Part shown: positions 51,298 through 60,464 of the stretch, piece by piece
Numbering within the stretch: position 1 is the first letter of the stretch
Layout of the letters: each line of letters starts with the position of its first letter
NCBI RefSeq assembly: GCF_963665245.1
Contig: NZ_OY762267.1
Location: forward strand, 3,010,001 to 3,074,000
Origin: an uncultured Paludibaculum sp.
Lineage (GTDB): Bacteria > Acidobacteriota > Terriglobia > Bryobacterales > Bryobacteraceae
DNA length: 64,000 nucleotides
Direction of reading: 5' to 3'
Translations under genes and position numbers: made by a program
The notes under the pieces: model-generated
Told to the model about the DNA's origin: nothing
Database searches by the model: none
The model's input: the letters and a program-made list of their open reading frames with translations, nothing else

Positions 51298-53991
51298 TTA
51301 GTAGGAGAACCGGAGCATAAACTGGATCTGGCGGGAGGGGTCTGTGCGGGTGATTCCAGCAATGGGTTGGCGGAAAGTGGCCAGGGGCGCGCCACTCTCC
51401 CCATAAATGTTATTCACTTCAAAATAATTGTTCCGATTAAACACATTAAAAACCTCAATGCCGAAGTTGGCATTCACGTGGTCTGTGAGAGCAAATCGAC
51501 GGGAGAGCGAAGCGTCGAGCTGTGCCTGCATAGGTCCGCGGAAGGAATTGCGGCCGAAACCGACGGGCCGGTCGACCGAATAGGTGTCGCCATTGTTGTC
51601 CTTGCCTGTGAGCGGGTTAACGGGCAGGCCGCCGGCAACGATGGCAATCGCCGCAAACTGGAACTCCCGCGGTAGCCGGATCAAGCCATTGGCCACGAAG
51701 CGGTGGCGCTGGTGGAAGTCGCTGGGTCCGCGCTCGGCGGAACCCCAGTTGTTCCACTCATTCGGCACGCCGCTGTTCGCGTCGGCAAAGAACATCGAGT
51801 AGGCGGAGGAGGACGAGAGGGCGTAGCGAAGTTCGCCTGAGAACCGTTTCCCTCCACTCCGCGCGAGACCGATCGAAAGCGAATCGTAGATGCTGGAGCT
51901 ACTGTTTTCGATCACCGCGATCAGCCGCGCTGGAACACCGAGATAGGCCCTATAGGGGCGGGTGGCGTCGGCCTGTGCCGCAGTTCGGATCTGACCCGGT
52001 TGTGTGCGGACAAAGGGCGCCGGGTGGTTAATGTCGTCGACCCGCATCTGGCGGAGAACGTGCGTGTGGAGCCCGTCCACTGACAACAGGTAGTTCGAAC
52101 CCAGGCGGCGCTCCAGCCGCAGTGTGTATTGCAGGCTGTAGGGATTGAACAACCGGGAGGCGGGGATGTAGAGATCGCGCGAAGCGGCCGCGCCGGTGGT
52201 GGGCGGCTTGGCCAACGAATTTGGGAAGACCGGGAATTCAGGACTGCCGGGGGTCAGTGTGTAGGTCGCGGTCGGCGCGAAGGGACTGAGCGAGTAGAAC
52301 CTCCGGTAGATGTACAGGTAGAACTGGTCGTAGAACATCCCAGCGCCCGCCCGGATCATCGTCTTGCCATCGCCCTTCAGATCGTAGGCCAGCCCCAGGC
52401 GCGGGGCGAAGTTGTTTTTGTCCTTCGTGATGGACTGGTACTCGTACCGCAACCCAAGGTTGAGAGACAGTCGCGGCGACAGGTGCTGATCGTCCTGAAC
52501 GAAGCCGGACGCTACCGCCTGGCCGTAGCGGAAGTCGGCCGTGCCGAAGGTTTGCGAGAAACGCAGCGGCTCCGGATTGGCGGCCGGCGTACCGGCGGCG
52601 AAGGTGTACGTACCGAAGGGCGTGTACGAATAGTCCCTGACAAACTGACGCATGTACGAGAAACCGGCCTTGAGTTCATGCCGGCCCCTGCGAATGGCGG
52701 CCACATCGCCAATGTCGTAGGTTTGCGAATGCACCCAGTTATTCGTCGAGAAGCCTTCCGTGCTGTAGTTGGGGCGGGTAATCTGAACGGACGATTGCAG
52801 CGGGAATGCGCTGTCCGGCGTGTACCCAACCACGGACACGCGGAGTTCGTTGAATAGCGAGCCGAGCAGAGAGTGCAGCGTGACCTGGGAACCCAGGGAT
52901 TGAGTGCGGGTTTCGCGCCCATAGCTGGGTTGGTTGAAGCCGGCGACACGATCGTTCACATTGTTGCCGCTGAAGACGTAGATATTCGAGCGCCAGGAGA
53001 TCCACTGGCGTTCGTTCCAGCGATGGTCGATCCTGGCCAGCGCTTGATGTTCGTTGAGGTTCCCGACGAAGAATGAGGGCTGCGGAGACTGAATGTAGGC
53101 ACCGCGTTCCTGGTGCGAGCCTTCGTAGTTGAGAAAGTAGTTGGTGCGAGTGCCGGCTAAAGGGCCACCCGCGCTCGCACCCCATTGGGTCCTCTCATTG
53201 GGGATATGGGCAAGACCAGCAGCAGCCAAGGGCGCCTGGGCCTGAATCCCACTGGGCCGAAGCGAACCGAATGCCTCGCCGTGATGGCTGGATCCCCCGG
53301 AGCGCGTCACGACGGTGAGCACCCCAGCCGTCGAGGTCCCGAATTCGGCGGCGTACTGTCCAGACAGGATCTTGAACTGCTCGACAGCTCCAACGGACAC
53401 CGTCTGCTGGGGACCATTGGCGTAGATCCAATCGTAGTTGACCGAACCGTCGATCATATAGGCGGTGTGGCGGTAAGAGCTCGCATTGATGGAAAGGCGA
53501 TTGCTGTCGTTGGCGTCCGCTCCGGTGCCAATGGTTGGGCGGACGAAGGGGCTCAGCAAGGCGAACCGCATCAGCCTCCGCCCATTGGCGGGCAGTTCAC
53601 GGAGTTGCTCCCCGGTGACGGTCTGGCTCTTTTCCGGAGCGTCACTGCGGACGCTCAGCAGACCGTCGGCGACAACAACGGATTGCCGGATATCGGCCAG
53701 AGACAGGTCGAAGTCGGCAGTGCCGCCAGCCTCATTCAAGGTGATCTCGCGGGTCGCCGTGACGAAGCCGCGAAGCTCCACCGTCAGCAGGGCGGGCGTA
53801 TTCGCAGGCAAGTTGTCGATCTGGTAGCGGCCTTCGGCGGTCGAGTAACCCGTGCGGCTCACGTTCGCGGCCGTGGCCGTGACATACGCCTCAGTCAAGG
53901 GCACATTGTGCCCTCGCGCGCGGATGACACCAGTGAGCGAACCGGCATAGGAGCAAGAGAGAAAGAGGCAAGCGGCAGGTAGCAGTTTCAT
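51298..53991 (-). CDS. TonB-dependent receptor, Oar-like
   Basis: An 897-residue outer-membrane protein. Signal peptide at residues 1-18 (MKLLPAACLFLSCSYAGS), carboxypeptidase-regulatory domain (LTGVIRARGHNVPLTEAYV) at about 18-100. The plug contains LPANGRRLMRFALLSP and EFGTSTAGVLTVVTRSGG, the latter typical of acidobacterial Oar/OmpA-like receptors. A long barrel ends IQFMLRFSY. The ATG overlaps the PmoA gene's stop (ATGA). Substrate unknown; the PmoA partner hints at a carbohydrate- or small-organic-related role but this is weak. Confidence 0.9.
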   Translation of the reverse strand: MKLLPAACLFLSCSYAGSLTGVIRARGHNVPLTEAYVTATAANVSRTGYSTAEGRYQIDNLPANTPALLTVELRGFVTATREITLNEAGGTADFDLSLADIRQSVVVADGLLSVRSDAPEKSQTVTGEQLRELPANGRRLMRFALLSPFVRPTIGTGADANDSNRLSINASSYRHTAYMIDGSVNYDWIYANGPQQTVSVGAVEQFKILSGQYAAEFGTSTAGVLTVVTRSGGSSHHGEAFGSLRPSGIQAQAPLAAAGLAHIPNERTQWGASAGGPLAGTRTNYFLNYEGSHQERGAYIQSPQPSFFVGNLNEHQALARIDHRWNERQWISWRSNIYVFSGNNVNDRVAGFNQPSYGRETRTQSLGSQVTLHSLLGSLFNELRVSVVGYTPDSAFPLQSSVQITRPNYSTEGFSTNNWVHSQTYDIGDVAAIRRGRHELKAGFSYMRQFVRDYSYTPFGTYTFAAGTPAANPEPLRFSQTFGTADFRYGQAVASGFVQDDQHLSPRLSLNLGLRYEYQSITKDKNNFAPRLGLAYDLKGDGKTMIRAGAGMFYDQFYLYIYRRFYSLSPFAPTATYTLTPGSPEFPVFPNSLAKPPTTGAAASRDLYIPASRLFNPYSLQYTLRLERRLGSNYLLSVDGLHTHVLRQMRVDDINHPAPFVRTQPGQIRTAAQADATRPYRAYLGVPARLIAVIENSSSSIYDSLSIGLARSGGKRFSGELRYALSSSSAYSMFFADANSGVPNEWNNWGSAERGPSDFHQRHRFVANGLIRLPREFQFAAIAIVAGGLPVNPLTGKDNNGDTYSVDRPVGFGRNSFRGPMQAQLDASLSRRFALTDHVNANFGIEVFNVFNRNNYFEVNNIYGESGAPLATFRQPIAGITRTDPSRQIQFMLRFSY

Positions 53992-54920
53992 GGCTTTGGC
54001 TTGGCGGAGTAGTCCCGCCATTCGGATTCGATGTCGAAGGCACCGGAGTAAACAAGCACGCGGTAACGCAGGCGCAGCGTCTCGCCGGCGCGAAGGGCCT
54101 TGGCGGCGGAGGGTGCTTCCTTATCGAAGATCTTGCGGGCGAATGGATTCGCGCAGAGCAAACCGAAGCTGCGCAAATGCCAGCGCGCGGGGAAGCTGTA
54201 GTTCTCGGGGTGGTCCAGGATCGCCACCCCCACCGTTTCCTCTTTGATGCGCGTGTTCCAGAACATGTAGCGCGAAGCCTTTCCACGAGCTTGCTTCTCT
54301 CCGCGCAACCCCTCCGCATTCACCGCCATGCCCCCGTTCACCTCGTCGAACGCCGGACGGAGGCGCATGCCGATGACGGCGTCCTGGTGGTCCTCGAAAG
54401 TAACGGGGACAATAGCTGTCAGCATCAGGTCGACGTCCATGACGTGAGCAGCGCCGCGCCGGGCGTAAAACGTCATCGTGCGGTCCTCGTCCACAACCGG
54501 AGTCCCTTCCAGGTTGATCCAGGCGGCCCGGAAGCGGAGTTTGCCCGCTGTTGCTCCGTTTTCTAACTTCGTCACATCCTTGAAAACGATCCGGCCCATG
54601 CGGGGACGCACGTACGAGGAGTCGTTCTCCCAAAAGTCCATGCCGCTCAGGCGTTCGGTACCCATCCAAAGACCCTTCTGATGGGGATGGTCGGTGGGTT
54701 CCTTCTCGACCGATTCATCGACGGGGTAGGACCGCGTAACAGTCACCCCCGAAGGAGTCGTGAGTGGATGGAAGAACGGCTTGTTGGCGTCCTGCCCAAA
54801 GTACAGCGTCCCGAAAGAACGGCCATCGATCGACACGGCCACGCGGTCTTTCTGGTGGTCAAAGCGCACCTGCCCAAACAGGCTAACGGAAGCAAAAATA
54901 GCCACAAACGGCAGGCGCAT
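53988..54920 (-). CDS. PmoA/DUF6807 family protein
   Basis: A 310-residue exported protein (signal peptide MRLPFVAIFASVSLFGQ). The DUF6807/PmoA-like core shows HPLTTPSGVTVTRSYP, the conserved DHPHQKGLWMG, the MDFWEN segment and a C-terminal FDIESEWRDY. The biochemical role of the family is not established; members are common in planctomycetes and acidobacteria next to sugar-degradation and transport genes. It leads the operon with the TonB receptor and PepSY-like gene and diverges from blaI. Confidence 0.85.
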   Translation of the reverse strand: MRLPFVAIFASVSLFGQVRFDHQKDRVAVSIDGRSFGTLYFGQDANKPFFHPLTTPSGVTVTRSYPVDESVEKEPTDHPHQKGLWMGTERLSGMDFWENDSSYVRPRMGRIVFKDVTKLENGATAGKLRFRAAWINLEGTPVVDEDRTMTFYARRGAAHVMDVDLMLTAIVPVTFEDHQDAVIGMRLRPAFDEVNGGMAVNAEGLRGEKQARGKASRYMFWNTRIKEETVGVAILDHPENYSFPARWHLRSFGLLCANPFARKIFDKEAPSAAKALRAGETLRLRYRVLVYSGAFDIESEWRDYSAKPKP

Positions 54921-55148
54921 TTATAAATGCTATCAGCACTCTGTTACAGCCGAGCTAAGAGTTGCGACAGGACGTCATAGCTCCGCGCGATCGCGCCATC
55001 TCCAGTTTCCGGCCTATCGATGCCGAAAAAAGAATGGCGGAGGGGGGGCGGCGGCGGCGGTCGGCTCACTCGGGGAGTTGCCCTTTTCTTCCCGCAGCTT
55101 CGGCCCCCACGTAAAAAAATCGGAGCCCTCTTGCTAACAAAATACGTT

Positions 55149-55177
55149 CATAGTAGTTTTACAAACACGCATAGTAG
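55149..55177 (+). promoter_or_regulatory. Paired CATAGTAG direct repeats upstream of blaI
   Basis: The octamer CATAGTAG occurs at 55149-55156 and 55170-55177, exactly 21 bp apart (two helical turns). A possible -35 TTGCTA lies at 55131 and a weak -10 TAGTTT at 55154. The second copy is 6 nt before the blaI ATG. This suits autorepression by BlaI, whose family operators contain TAGTA/TACTA-type half sites. Confidence 0.5.
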
Positions 55178-55183
55178 ATCATC

Positions 55184-55570
55184 ATGGCACTCCCTAAGCT
55201 GACAAGACTGGAACTGCAGATCATGGAGGCACTCTGGACCCGGGGCGAGCTGTCTATCCGGGAGATCCAGGAGGCATTTCCCGAGGCGGGCCGCCCGGCC
55301 TATACGACGATCCAAACGACGGTTTACCGTTTGGAGACAAAGAAGGCGTTGAGGCGCGTCAAGAAGATCAGCAATGCCCACATTTTCGAGGCTGTGATTG
55401 CCCGCGATGCAGCCCGGGGCAAGCTGATCGACGAGTTGCTAAGCCTGTTCGGCGGCCGGTCGCAGCCGCTGATGGCGCATCTGGTGGAGACGGGCAAGCT
55501 CACGTTGGAAGACGTGGCGGAAGCAGAAGGGCTGCTCCGCAAGCTGGCTGGAAAGGACAGAGCGCAATGA
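55184..55570 (+). CDS. BlaI/MecI/CopY-family transcriptional repressor
   Basis: A 128-residue winged-helix repressor. LTRLELQIMEALWTRGELSIREI (cited as LTRLELQIMEALW) and AYTTIQTTVYRLETKKAL are the family signature of the DNA-binding domain, followed by a helical dimer domain. The gene overlaps the downstream M56 peptidase gene by 4 nt (ATGA), the arrangement of blaI-blaR1 pairs in which the membrane peptidase relieves repression. No beta-lactamase is present; the targets are probably its own operon and the genes behind it. Confidence 0.93.
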   Translation: MALPKLTRLELQIMEALWTRGELSIREIQEAFPEAGRPAYTTIQTTVYRLETKKALRRVKKISNAHIFEAVIARDAARGKLIDELLSLFGGRSQPLMAHLVETGKLTLEDVAEAEGLLRKLAGKDRAQ

Positions 55571-57315
55571 TACTCGGTGAGTTGTCTCCGGCAGCCAACC
55601 ATCTGTGGCAGTCGACGATCTTCGCAGCCGCCGCGGCGGCTGCCGCCTTCGCACTTCGCCGGAACCGGCCGCAATTGCGCTACTGCGTGTGGCTGGCCGC
55701 CTCCCTAAAGTTCCTGGTGCCGTTCTCCCTACTGGTGAGCGCCGGCAACCGGATTCATTGGACGGCGGCACCCCCGGTTTCGGCTCCGGTTTCCGTCGCG
55801 ATCCGGCAGATCAGCCAACCATTTGAACCGCTGCCGTTTATGATGGCCGTGAGCGCGCCCGCGCCCGGCAACATGGACTGGGATCCGAAGATCGTGCTTT
55901 GGGGCATATGGACCGTTGGCGCCGTGGCCGTTCTCGCCCAGCGCTGGCTCCGATGGCGGCGCATCCGGGTGGCGTTGCGGCACGCGTCGCCGCTGCCGCT
56001 TGAGGGCCCGGTGCCCATCCTCTCGTCACCGGCACGCCTGGAGCCTGGCGTCTTCGGCATTCTGCGTCCGGTGCTTCTGTTACCCGAGGGCATTGGAGAA
56101 CGTCTGGCGCCCGCACAACTGCAGTCGATTCTGGCTCACGAGTTCTGCCATGTTCGCCGCCGCGACAATCTCACGGCCGCACTGCACATGGTGGTGGAGA
56201 CGCTGTTCTGGTTCCATCCGCTGGTGTGGTGGATCGGCGGGCAGATGGTGAAGGAACGCGAGAACTGCTGCGATGAGGAGGTGCTGTCCACGGGCAGTGA
56301 GCCCGAAGTGTATGCGGCGGGCATTCTGAACGTCTGCAAGCACTATCTGGAATCGCCTTTGGCGTGTGCCTCCGGCGTGACGGGTTCCGACCTGATGAGG
56401 CGGGTGGAGGCAATCATGACGCATCGGAGTTCGCATCAGTTGAGCTTCACCCGGAGGCTACTTCTGACCGTTGCCGGTGCGGCGGCGGTCACGGGTCCCG
56501 TGCTGATTGGGGTGCTGAGTGCTCCGTCCAGCCGCGCCCAGGCGAACCAGGGCCCGGAAGGATTCGAGGTCGCCTCGATCAAACCGTCCGACCCGGATGC
56601 CCGCGGCATTCGATTGGGTCTGCTGCCTGGCGGCGGGATTCGGTGTGAGAATGTGCGGCTGAGACAGCTGATTGAGTTTGCTTACGAAGTGCAGCCCTTC
56701 CAGATTTCCGGAGGGCCAGATTGGCTGAATTCTCGCGGCTTTGACATTGTGGCGAAGCCGCCGCAGTCCGCGGTAGCCACGGATCTGGCACAACTCAGCC
56801 TCGAGCAACAGAAGTTACTGGAGGTGCAGGTGAGACAGCGGACCCGCGCGCTACTGGCAGAACGCTTCCAATTGATCGTTCACACAGCCTCGAAGGAGAT
56901 GCCGGTCTACGCGATGGTAACGGCGAAGGGCGGCGTGAAGCTCAAGACCGCAGGCAATGAAGAGGGCAACAAACAGCAGATGCGGGGGCGTCCAGGCCAG
57001 TTGACCGGCCAGAACATGGGCCTCGATTCGCTGGCCAATCACCTCTCGCGGCTGTTGAGCCGCCCCGTGCTGGATCGGACCGGGCTCACCGGCCGATTCA
57101 ACTTCCAGTTGGAATGGACTCCGGATGGCGAGATGGAGGGAGGACCGCGGGGACCGGGCGAGGCCGAAAAAGCCGCGGCGGTGGGTGCAAGTGCCCCGAT
57201 AGGCCCATCACTGTTCACGGCGCTGCAGGAGCAACTGGGGCTGAAGCTGGAATCGACCAAGGGACCGGGGGCAATGATCGTGATCGACCGGGCGGAGAAG
57301 CCGTCCGAGAACTAG
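55567..57315 (+). CDS. M56 BlaR1-type metallopeptidase fused to a TIGR03435 domain
   Basis: A 582-residue membrane protein. About four N-terminal helices surround an M56 peptidase domain with zinc motif HEFCH (residues 191-195) in LAHEFCHVRRRDNL and a downstream EENCCDEEVL element that supplies the third ligand. After another helix (about 298-318), a TIGR03435 domain follows from about 330: GFEVASIKPSDP, LPGGGIRCENVRLRQLIEFAY, and LLAERFQLIVHTASKEMPVYAM (cited as LLAERFQLIVH). In place of the penicillin-sensor domain of BlaR1 it carries this acidobacterial domain of unknown ligand. Paired with blaI by ATGA overlap. Confidence 0.9.
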   Translation: MILGELSPAANHLWQSTIFAAAAAAAAFALRRNRPQLRYCVWLAASLKFLVPFSLLVSAGNRIHWTAAPPVSAPVSVAIRQISQPFEPLPFMMAVSAPAPGNMDWDPKIVLWGIWTVGAVAVLAQRWLRWRRIRVALRHASPLPLEGPVPILSSPARLEPGVFGILRPVLLLPEGIGERLAPAQLQSILAHEFCHVRRRDNLTAALHMVVETLFWFHPLVWWIGGQMVKERENCCDEEVLSTGSEPEVYAAGILNVCKHYLESPLACASGVTGSDLMRRVEAIMTHRSSHQLSFTRRLLLTVAGAAAVTGPVLIGVLSAPSSRAQANQGPEGFEVASIKPSDPDARGIRLGLLPGGGIRCENVRLRQLIEFAYEVQPFQISGGPDWLNSRGFDIVAKPPQSAVATDLAQLSLEQQKLLEVQVRQRTRALLAERFQLIVHTASKEMPVYAMVTAKGGVKLKTAGNEEGNKQQMRGRPGQLTGQNMGLDSLANHLSRLLSRPVLDRTGLTGRFNFQLEWTPDGEMEGGPRGPGEAEKAAAVGASAPIGPSLFTALQEQLGLKLESTKGPGAMIVIDRAEKPSEN

Positions 57316-57347
57316 TTAGTTCCCGCAAAAGCAAGGCGAACCTGTCT

Positions 57348-60300
57348 ATGAAGATCCGCACGATGCTACAAGTGTGCGCGCTGATACCCATCGCCCTGGC
57401 GGCACTGACGGCGGCGGAGCAGCGTGGAGTTGTGAGGTTCAGCGGCCTACCGGTGCCTGGCGCCAGCGTGACCGCCACACTGGGCGAGAGAACGGTCGCG
57501 GTGGTCACGGGTCCGGATGGGTCGTACGAATTTACCGATCTGGCCGAAGGCGAATACAAGTTCAAAATCGAGATGCCGGGGTTCACGGTGATGGAGGCCA
57601 AGGTGAATGTTCCGGGCACATCCACAGGGCAAGAGTGGGCTTTGGACATGCTGCCTCTGTCGGCAATGACCACAGAGGGACAACCGGTGTCGACTCCGAC
57701 GGTTGTCCCGGCGCCCGCTCCAGATCCGCCACAGCGTGGCAGAAGGCCGCCGGGCACCCCGACAACCACACAGGCTCCATTCCAGAGCACTGACCTCAAT
57801 GCCGCGGGGGGTCTTCCCACGGCTGGGGTAGCGCAGTCCGCGGGCAGAGGCGCCTTTGAGAACGCGGATCCGGTGGAACTGAGCCGGCGTGCGGCGGATG
57901 GTTTCCTCGTCAACGGCTCGACCAACAATGGAGCCAGTTCACCGTTTGGTCAGGCGCCATCATTCGGCAATCAGCGGAGGGGGCCGGGCTCTCAGTACAA
58001 CGTCAATCTAGGAATGACACTTGGCAATGCAGTGCTGGACGCGCGGCCTTACTCGCTGACGGGGCAGAGCGCTCCGAAGCCGGGTTACGGCCGCACCCAG
58101 GCGATGCTGGCCTTTGGCGGACCGTTGAAGATCCCGCATCTGTTGCGCCGCAATGGACCCAATCTGACGGTGAACTACCAATGGCTGCGCAGTTCCACCG
58201 TGACCGCGCAGAGCGGGCTGGTACCAACCGCGGCGGAGCGTGTGGGCGATCTGTCGCTAAGCCCCAATGCCTTCTTCGACCCATCCGGAGGGGCGCCGTT
58301 CCCCGGCCAGCGAATTCCGCTGAGCCGGATCAGCCCTCAGGCCGTGTCTCTGCTGGCACTCTATCCAGTGCCCAGCTTCGGGACCACAGGGCGGTACAAC
58401 TACCAGGTTCCGATCGCTGTCGAGACCCATGAAGACGACCTCCAGACGCGCTTCCAGCAGCGACTGGGGCAGAGGAATCAGCTCTTCGGGAACTACTCGT
58501 ATTCCAACACCAGGACCGACAATCCGGGACTGACGGGCTTCCTGGACAAGACCAAGAATACGGGCATGAACGCCGCGGTCAATTGGGCACACTCGTTTTC
58601 GCCGAGCTTCCGGGTTGTGGTTGGGGTCCAGTACAGCCGCCTCGACTCGCGGGTTGAACCGTTCTTCGCCAGCCGGCGCAATGTCTCCGGCGAGGCGGGC
58701 ATCGCTGGCAATGATCAGTCGCCGGAGAATTGGGGGCCACCGACGCTCACGTTCTCGAACGGATTGGCCTCTCTCACGGACGCGCAGAGCTCGCTGACGC
58801 GGAATCGAACAACGGGGCTATCGGCGGAATTCGGAAGGTACCGGGCCAGGCACAGTCTTGCATTCGGCGGACTGTGGCGGAGGCAACAGTTCAATCTGTT
58901 GTCGCAAGAGAATCCGCGCGGCATGTTTGCCTTTACGGGCGCCGCCACGCAGGGCCGCGAGAACGGCTCCGCCATTCCGGGGACGGGGTCCGACCTGGCC
59001 GGGTTTCTGCTGGGGATCCCCGACACGATTGCCATCGCTCGCGGGAACGCGGACAAGTACTTCCGCGCACCGACGGCGGCCGGGTTCTTCACGGACGACT
59101 GGCGGCTAAACCCCGGGCTCTCGTTGAGCCTCGGCGCCCGCTGGGAGTATAGCGGCCCGGTCACGGAGTTGTACGGCCGTCTGGTGAATCTCGACATCAC
59201 TCCGGGGTTCACCGCGGCGGCCCCGATCCTGGCCAAGGCCCCGATGGGCCCGTTGACGGGGCAAACGCTACCACCGTCGCTGATCCGGCCCGACTGGAAC
59301 AACTTTGCTCCGCGACTGGGCTTCGCGTGGCGGCCGCTGTCCGCGTCGTCCACGATTGTCCGCGGCGGATATGGCTTGTACTTTGATACGTCGATCTATC
59401 AGGCGATGGCCACACAGATGGCGCAGCAACCACCGCTATCGACTAGTCTGCAAATCGCGAACCGCGTTGATGACCCACTCAGCCTGGCCAATGCGTTCAG
59501 CACCGCCGCCACGTCCGCCCGCAATACGTACGCCATCGACCCGGACCTGCGCACCGGATACGCGCAGAACTGGAATCTCTCGGTGCAGAAGGATCTGCCG
59601 GGCAGCCTCGTTCTCATCGTGGGCTATCAGGGCGCCAAGGGGACACGAGCGCAACAGCAGATTCTGCCGAATACGCTGCCCACGGGAGCGGCCGACCCGT
59701 GCGCCGGCTGCCCCCGCGGATTCACCTATCTGGCTTCGAACGGGAATTCCATCCGACATGCGGGGTCAGTCGATTTACGGCGCAGGCTGCGCAGCGGGTT
59801 CACGGCATCGATGCAGTATACGTTCGCGAAGTCGATCGACAATGCGTCTTTGGGCGGCCGAAACCAGTCGGGCGCGCTGATCGCTCAGAATTGGCTGGAT
59901 CTTCGGGCCGAGCGCGCGCTCTCGAGTTTCGACCAAAGGCACGTGTTGAGTGGACTGATGCAGTACACCACCGGAATGGGCCTGCGCGGTGGGGCGTTGG
60001 CCGCGGGCCGGAGGGCGATGCTGCTGAAGGACTGGACGTTCAGCACGCAACTGACAGCCGGCACCGGGCTGCCTTTGACACCGGTGTACTTCGCGGCCGT
60101 GAGCGGTACCGGGATCACGGGCAGCATCCGCCCCGACTATACTGGCGCCCCGCTGTATGATGCTCCTCCCGGCCTTGCGCTGAATCCGTCGGCGTATTCC
60201 GCTCCGGCTGCCGGGCACTGGGGCAACGCCGGGCGCAACACCATCACGGGACCGCCTCAGTTCACATTGAACGCGGCCATGAACCGCACATTCCCGTTCG

Positions 60301-60461
60301 GGGACCGGTGGAGCCTGGATGTGCGTCTGGACGCCTTTAATGCGCTAAACCACCCGGTGTTTCCCAGTTGGATTACGACGGTAACCAGCTCACAGTTTGG
60401 GTTGGCGAACGCGGCGGAGCCGATGCGGACCATGCAGACAGTCGTACGGTTGAGGTTTTAA
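57348..60461 (+). CDS. Oar-like TonB-dependent receptor with Pro-rich linker
   Basis: A 1037-residue outer-membrane protein. Signal peptide at residues 1-23, carboxypeptidase-regulatory domain (PVPGASVTATLGE, SYEFTDLAEGEYKFKI), then a Pro/Thr-rich linker (about 105-150). The plug and barrel follow, with typical Oar-family pieces LTVNYQWLRSS, GFFTDDWRLNPGLSLSLG, PRLGFAWRP and the end MQTVVRLRF. The classical plug TonB box is not obvious. The ATG at 57348 follows the peptidase stop by 32 nt; the in-frame region before it is a shadow. It lies in the blaI operon and is followed 3 nt later by the VWFA gene. Confidence 0.88.
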   Translation: MKIRTMLQVCALIPIALAALTAAEQRGVVRFSGLPVPGASVTATLGERTVAVVTGPDGSYEFTDLAEGEYKFKIEMPGFTVMEAKVNVPGTSTGQEWALDMLPLSAMTTEGQPVSTPTVVPAPAPDPPQRGRRPPGTPTTTQAPFQSTDLNAAGGLPTAGVAQSAGRGAFENADPVELSRRAADGFLVNGSTNNGASSPFGQAPSFGNQRRGPGSQYNVNLGMTLGNAVLDARPYSLTGQSAPKPGYGRTQAMLAFGGPLKIPHLLRRNGPNLTVNYQWLRSSTVTAQSGLVPTAAERVGDLSLSPNAFFDPSGGAPFPGQRIPLSRISPQAVSLLALYPVPSFGTTGRYNYQVPIAVETHEDDLQTRFQQRLGQRNQLFGNYSYSNTRTDNPGLTGFLDKTKNTGMNAAVNWAHSFSPSFRVVVGVQYSRLDSRVEPFFASRRNVSGEAGIAGNDQSPENWGPPTLTFSNGLASLTDAQSSLTRNRTTGLSAEFGRYRARHSLAFGGLWRRQQFNLLSQENPRGMFAFTGAATQGRENGSAIPGTGSDLAGFLLGIPDTIAIARGNADKYFRAPTAAGFFTDDWRLNPGLSLSLGARWEYSGPVTELYGRLVNLDITPGFTAAAPILAKAPMGPLTGQTLPPSLIRPDWNNFAPRLGFAWRPLSASSTIVRGGYGLYFDTSIYQAMATQMAQQPPLSTSLQIANRVDDPLSLANAFSTAATSARNTYAIDPDLRTGYAQNWNLSVQKDLPGSLVLIVGYQGAKGTRAQQQILPNTLPTGAADPCAGCPRGFTYLASNGNSIRHAGSVDLRRRLRSGFTASMQYTFAKSIDNASLGGRNQSGALIAQNWLDLRAERALSSFDQRHVLSGLMQYTTGMGLRGGALAAGRRAMLLKDWTFSTQLTAGTGLPLTPVYFAAVSGTGITGSIRPDYTGAPLYDAPPGLALNPSAYSAPAAGHWGNAGRNTITGPPQFTLNAAMNRTFPFGDRWSLDVRLDAFNALNHPVFPSWITTVTSSQFGLANAAEPMRTMQTVVRLRF

Positions 60462-60464
60462 GGC

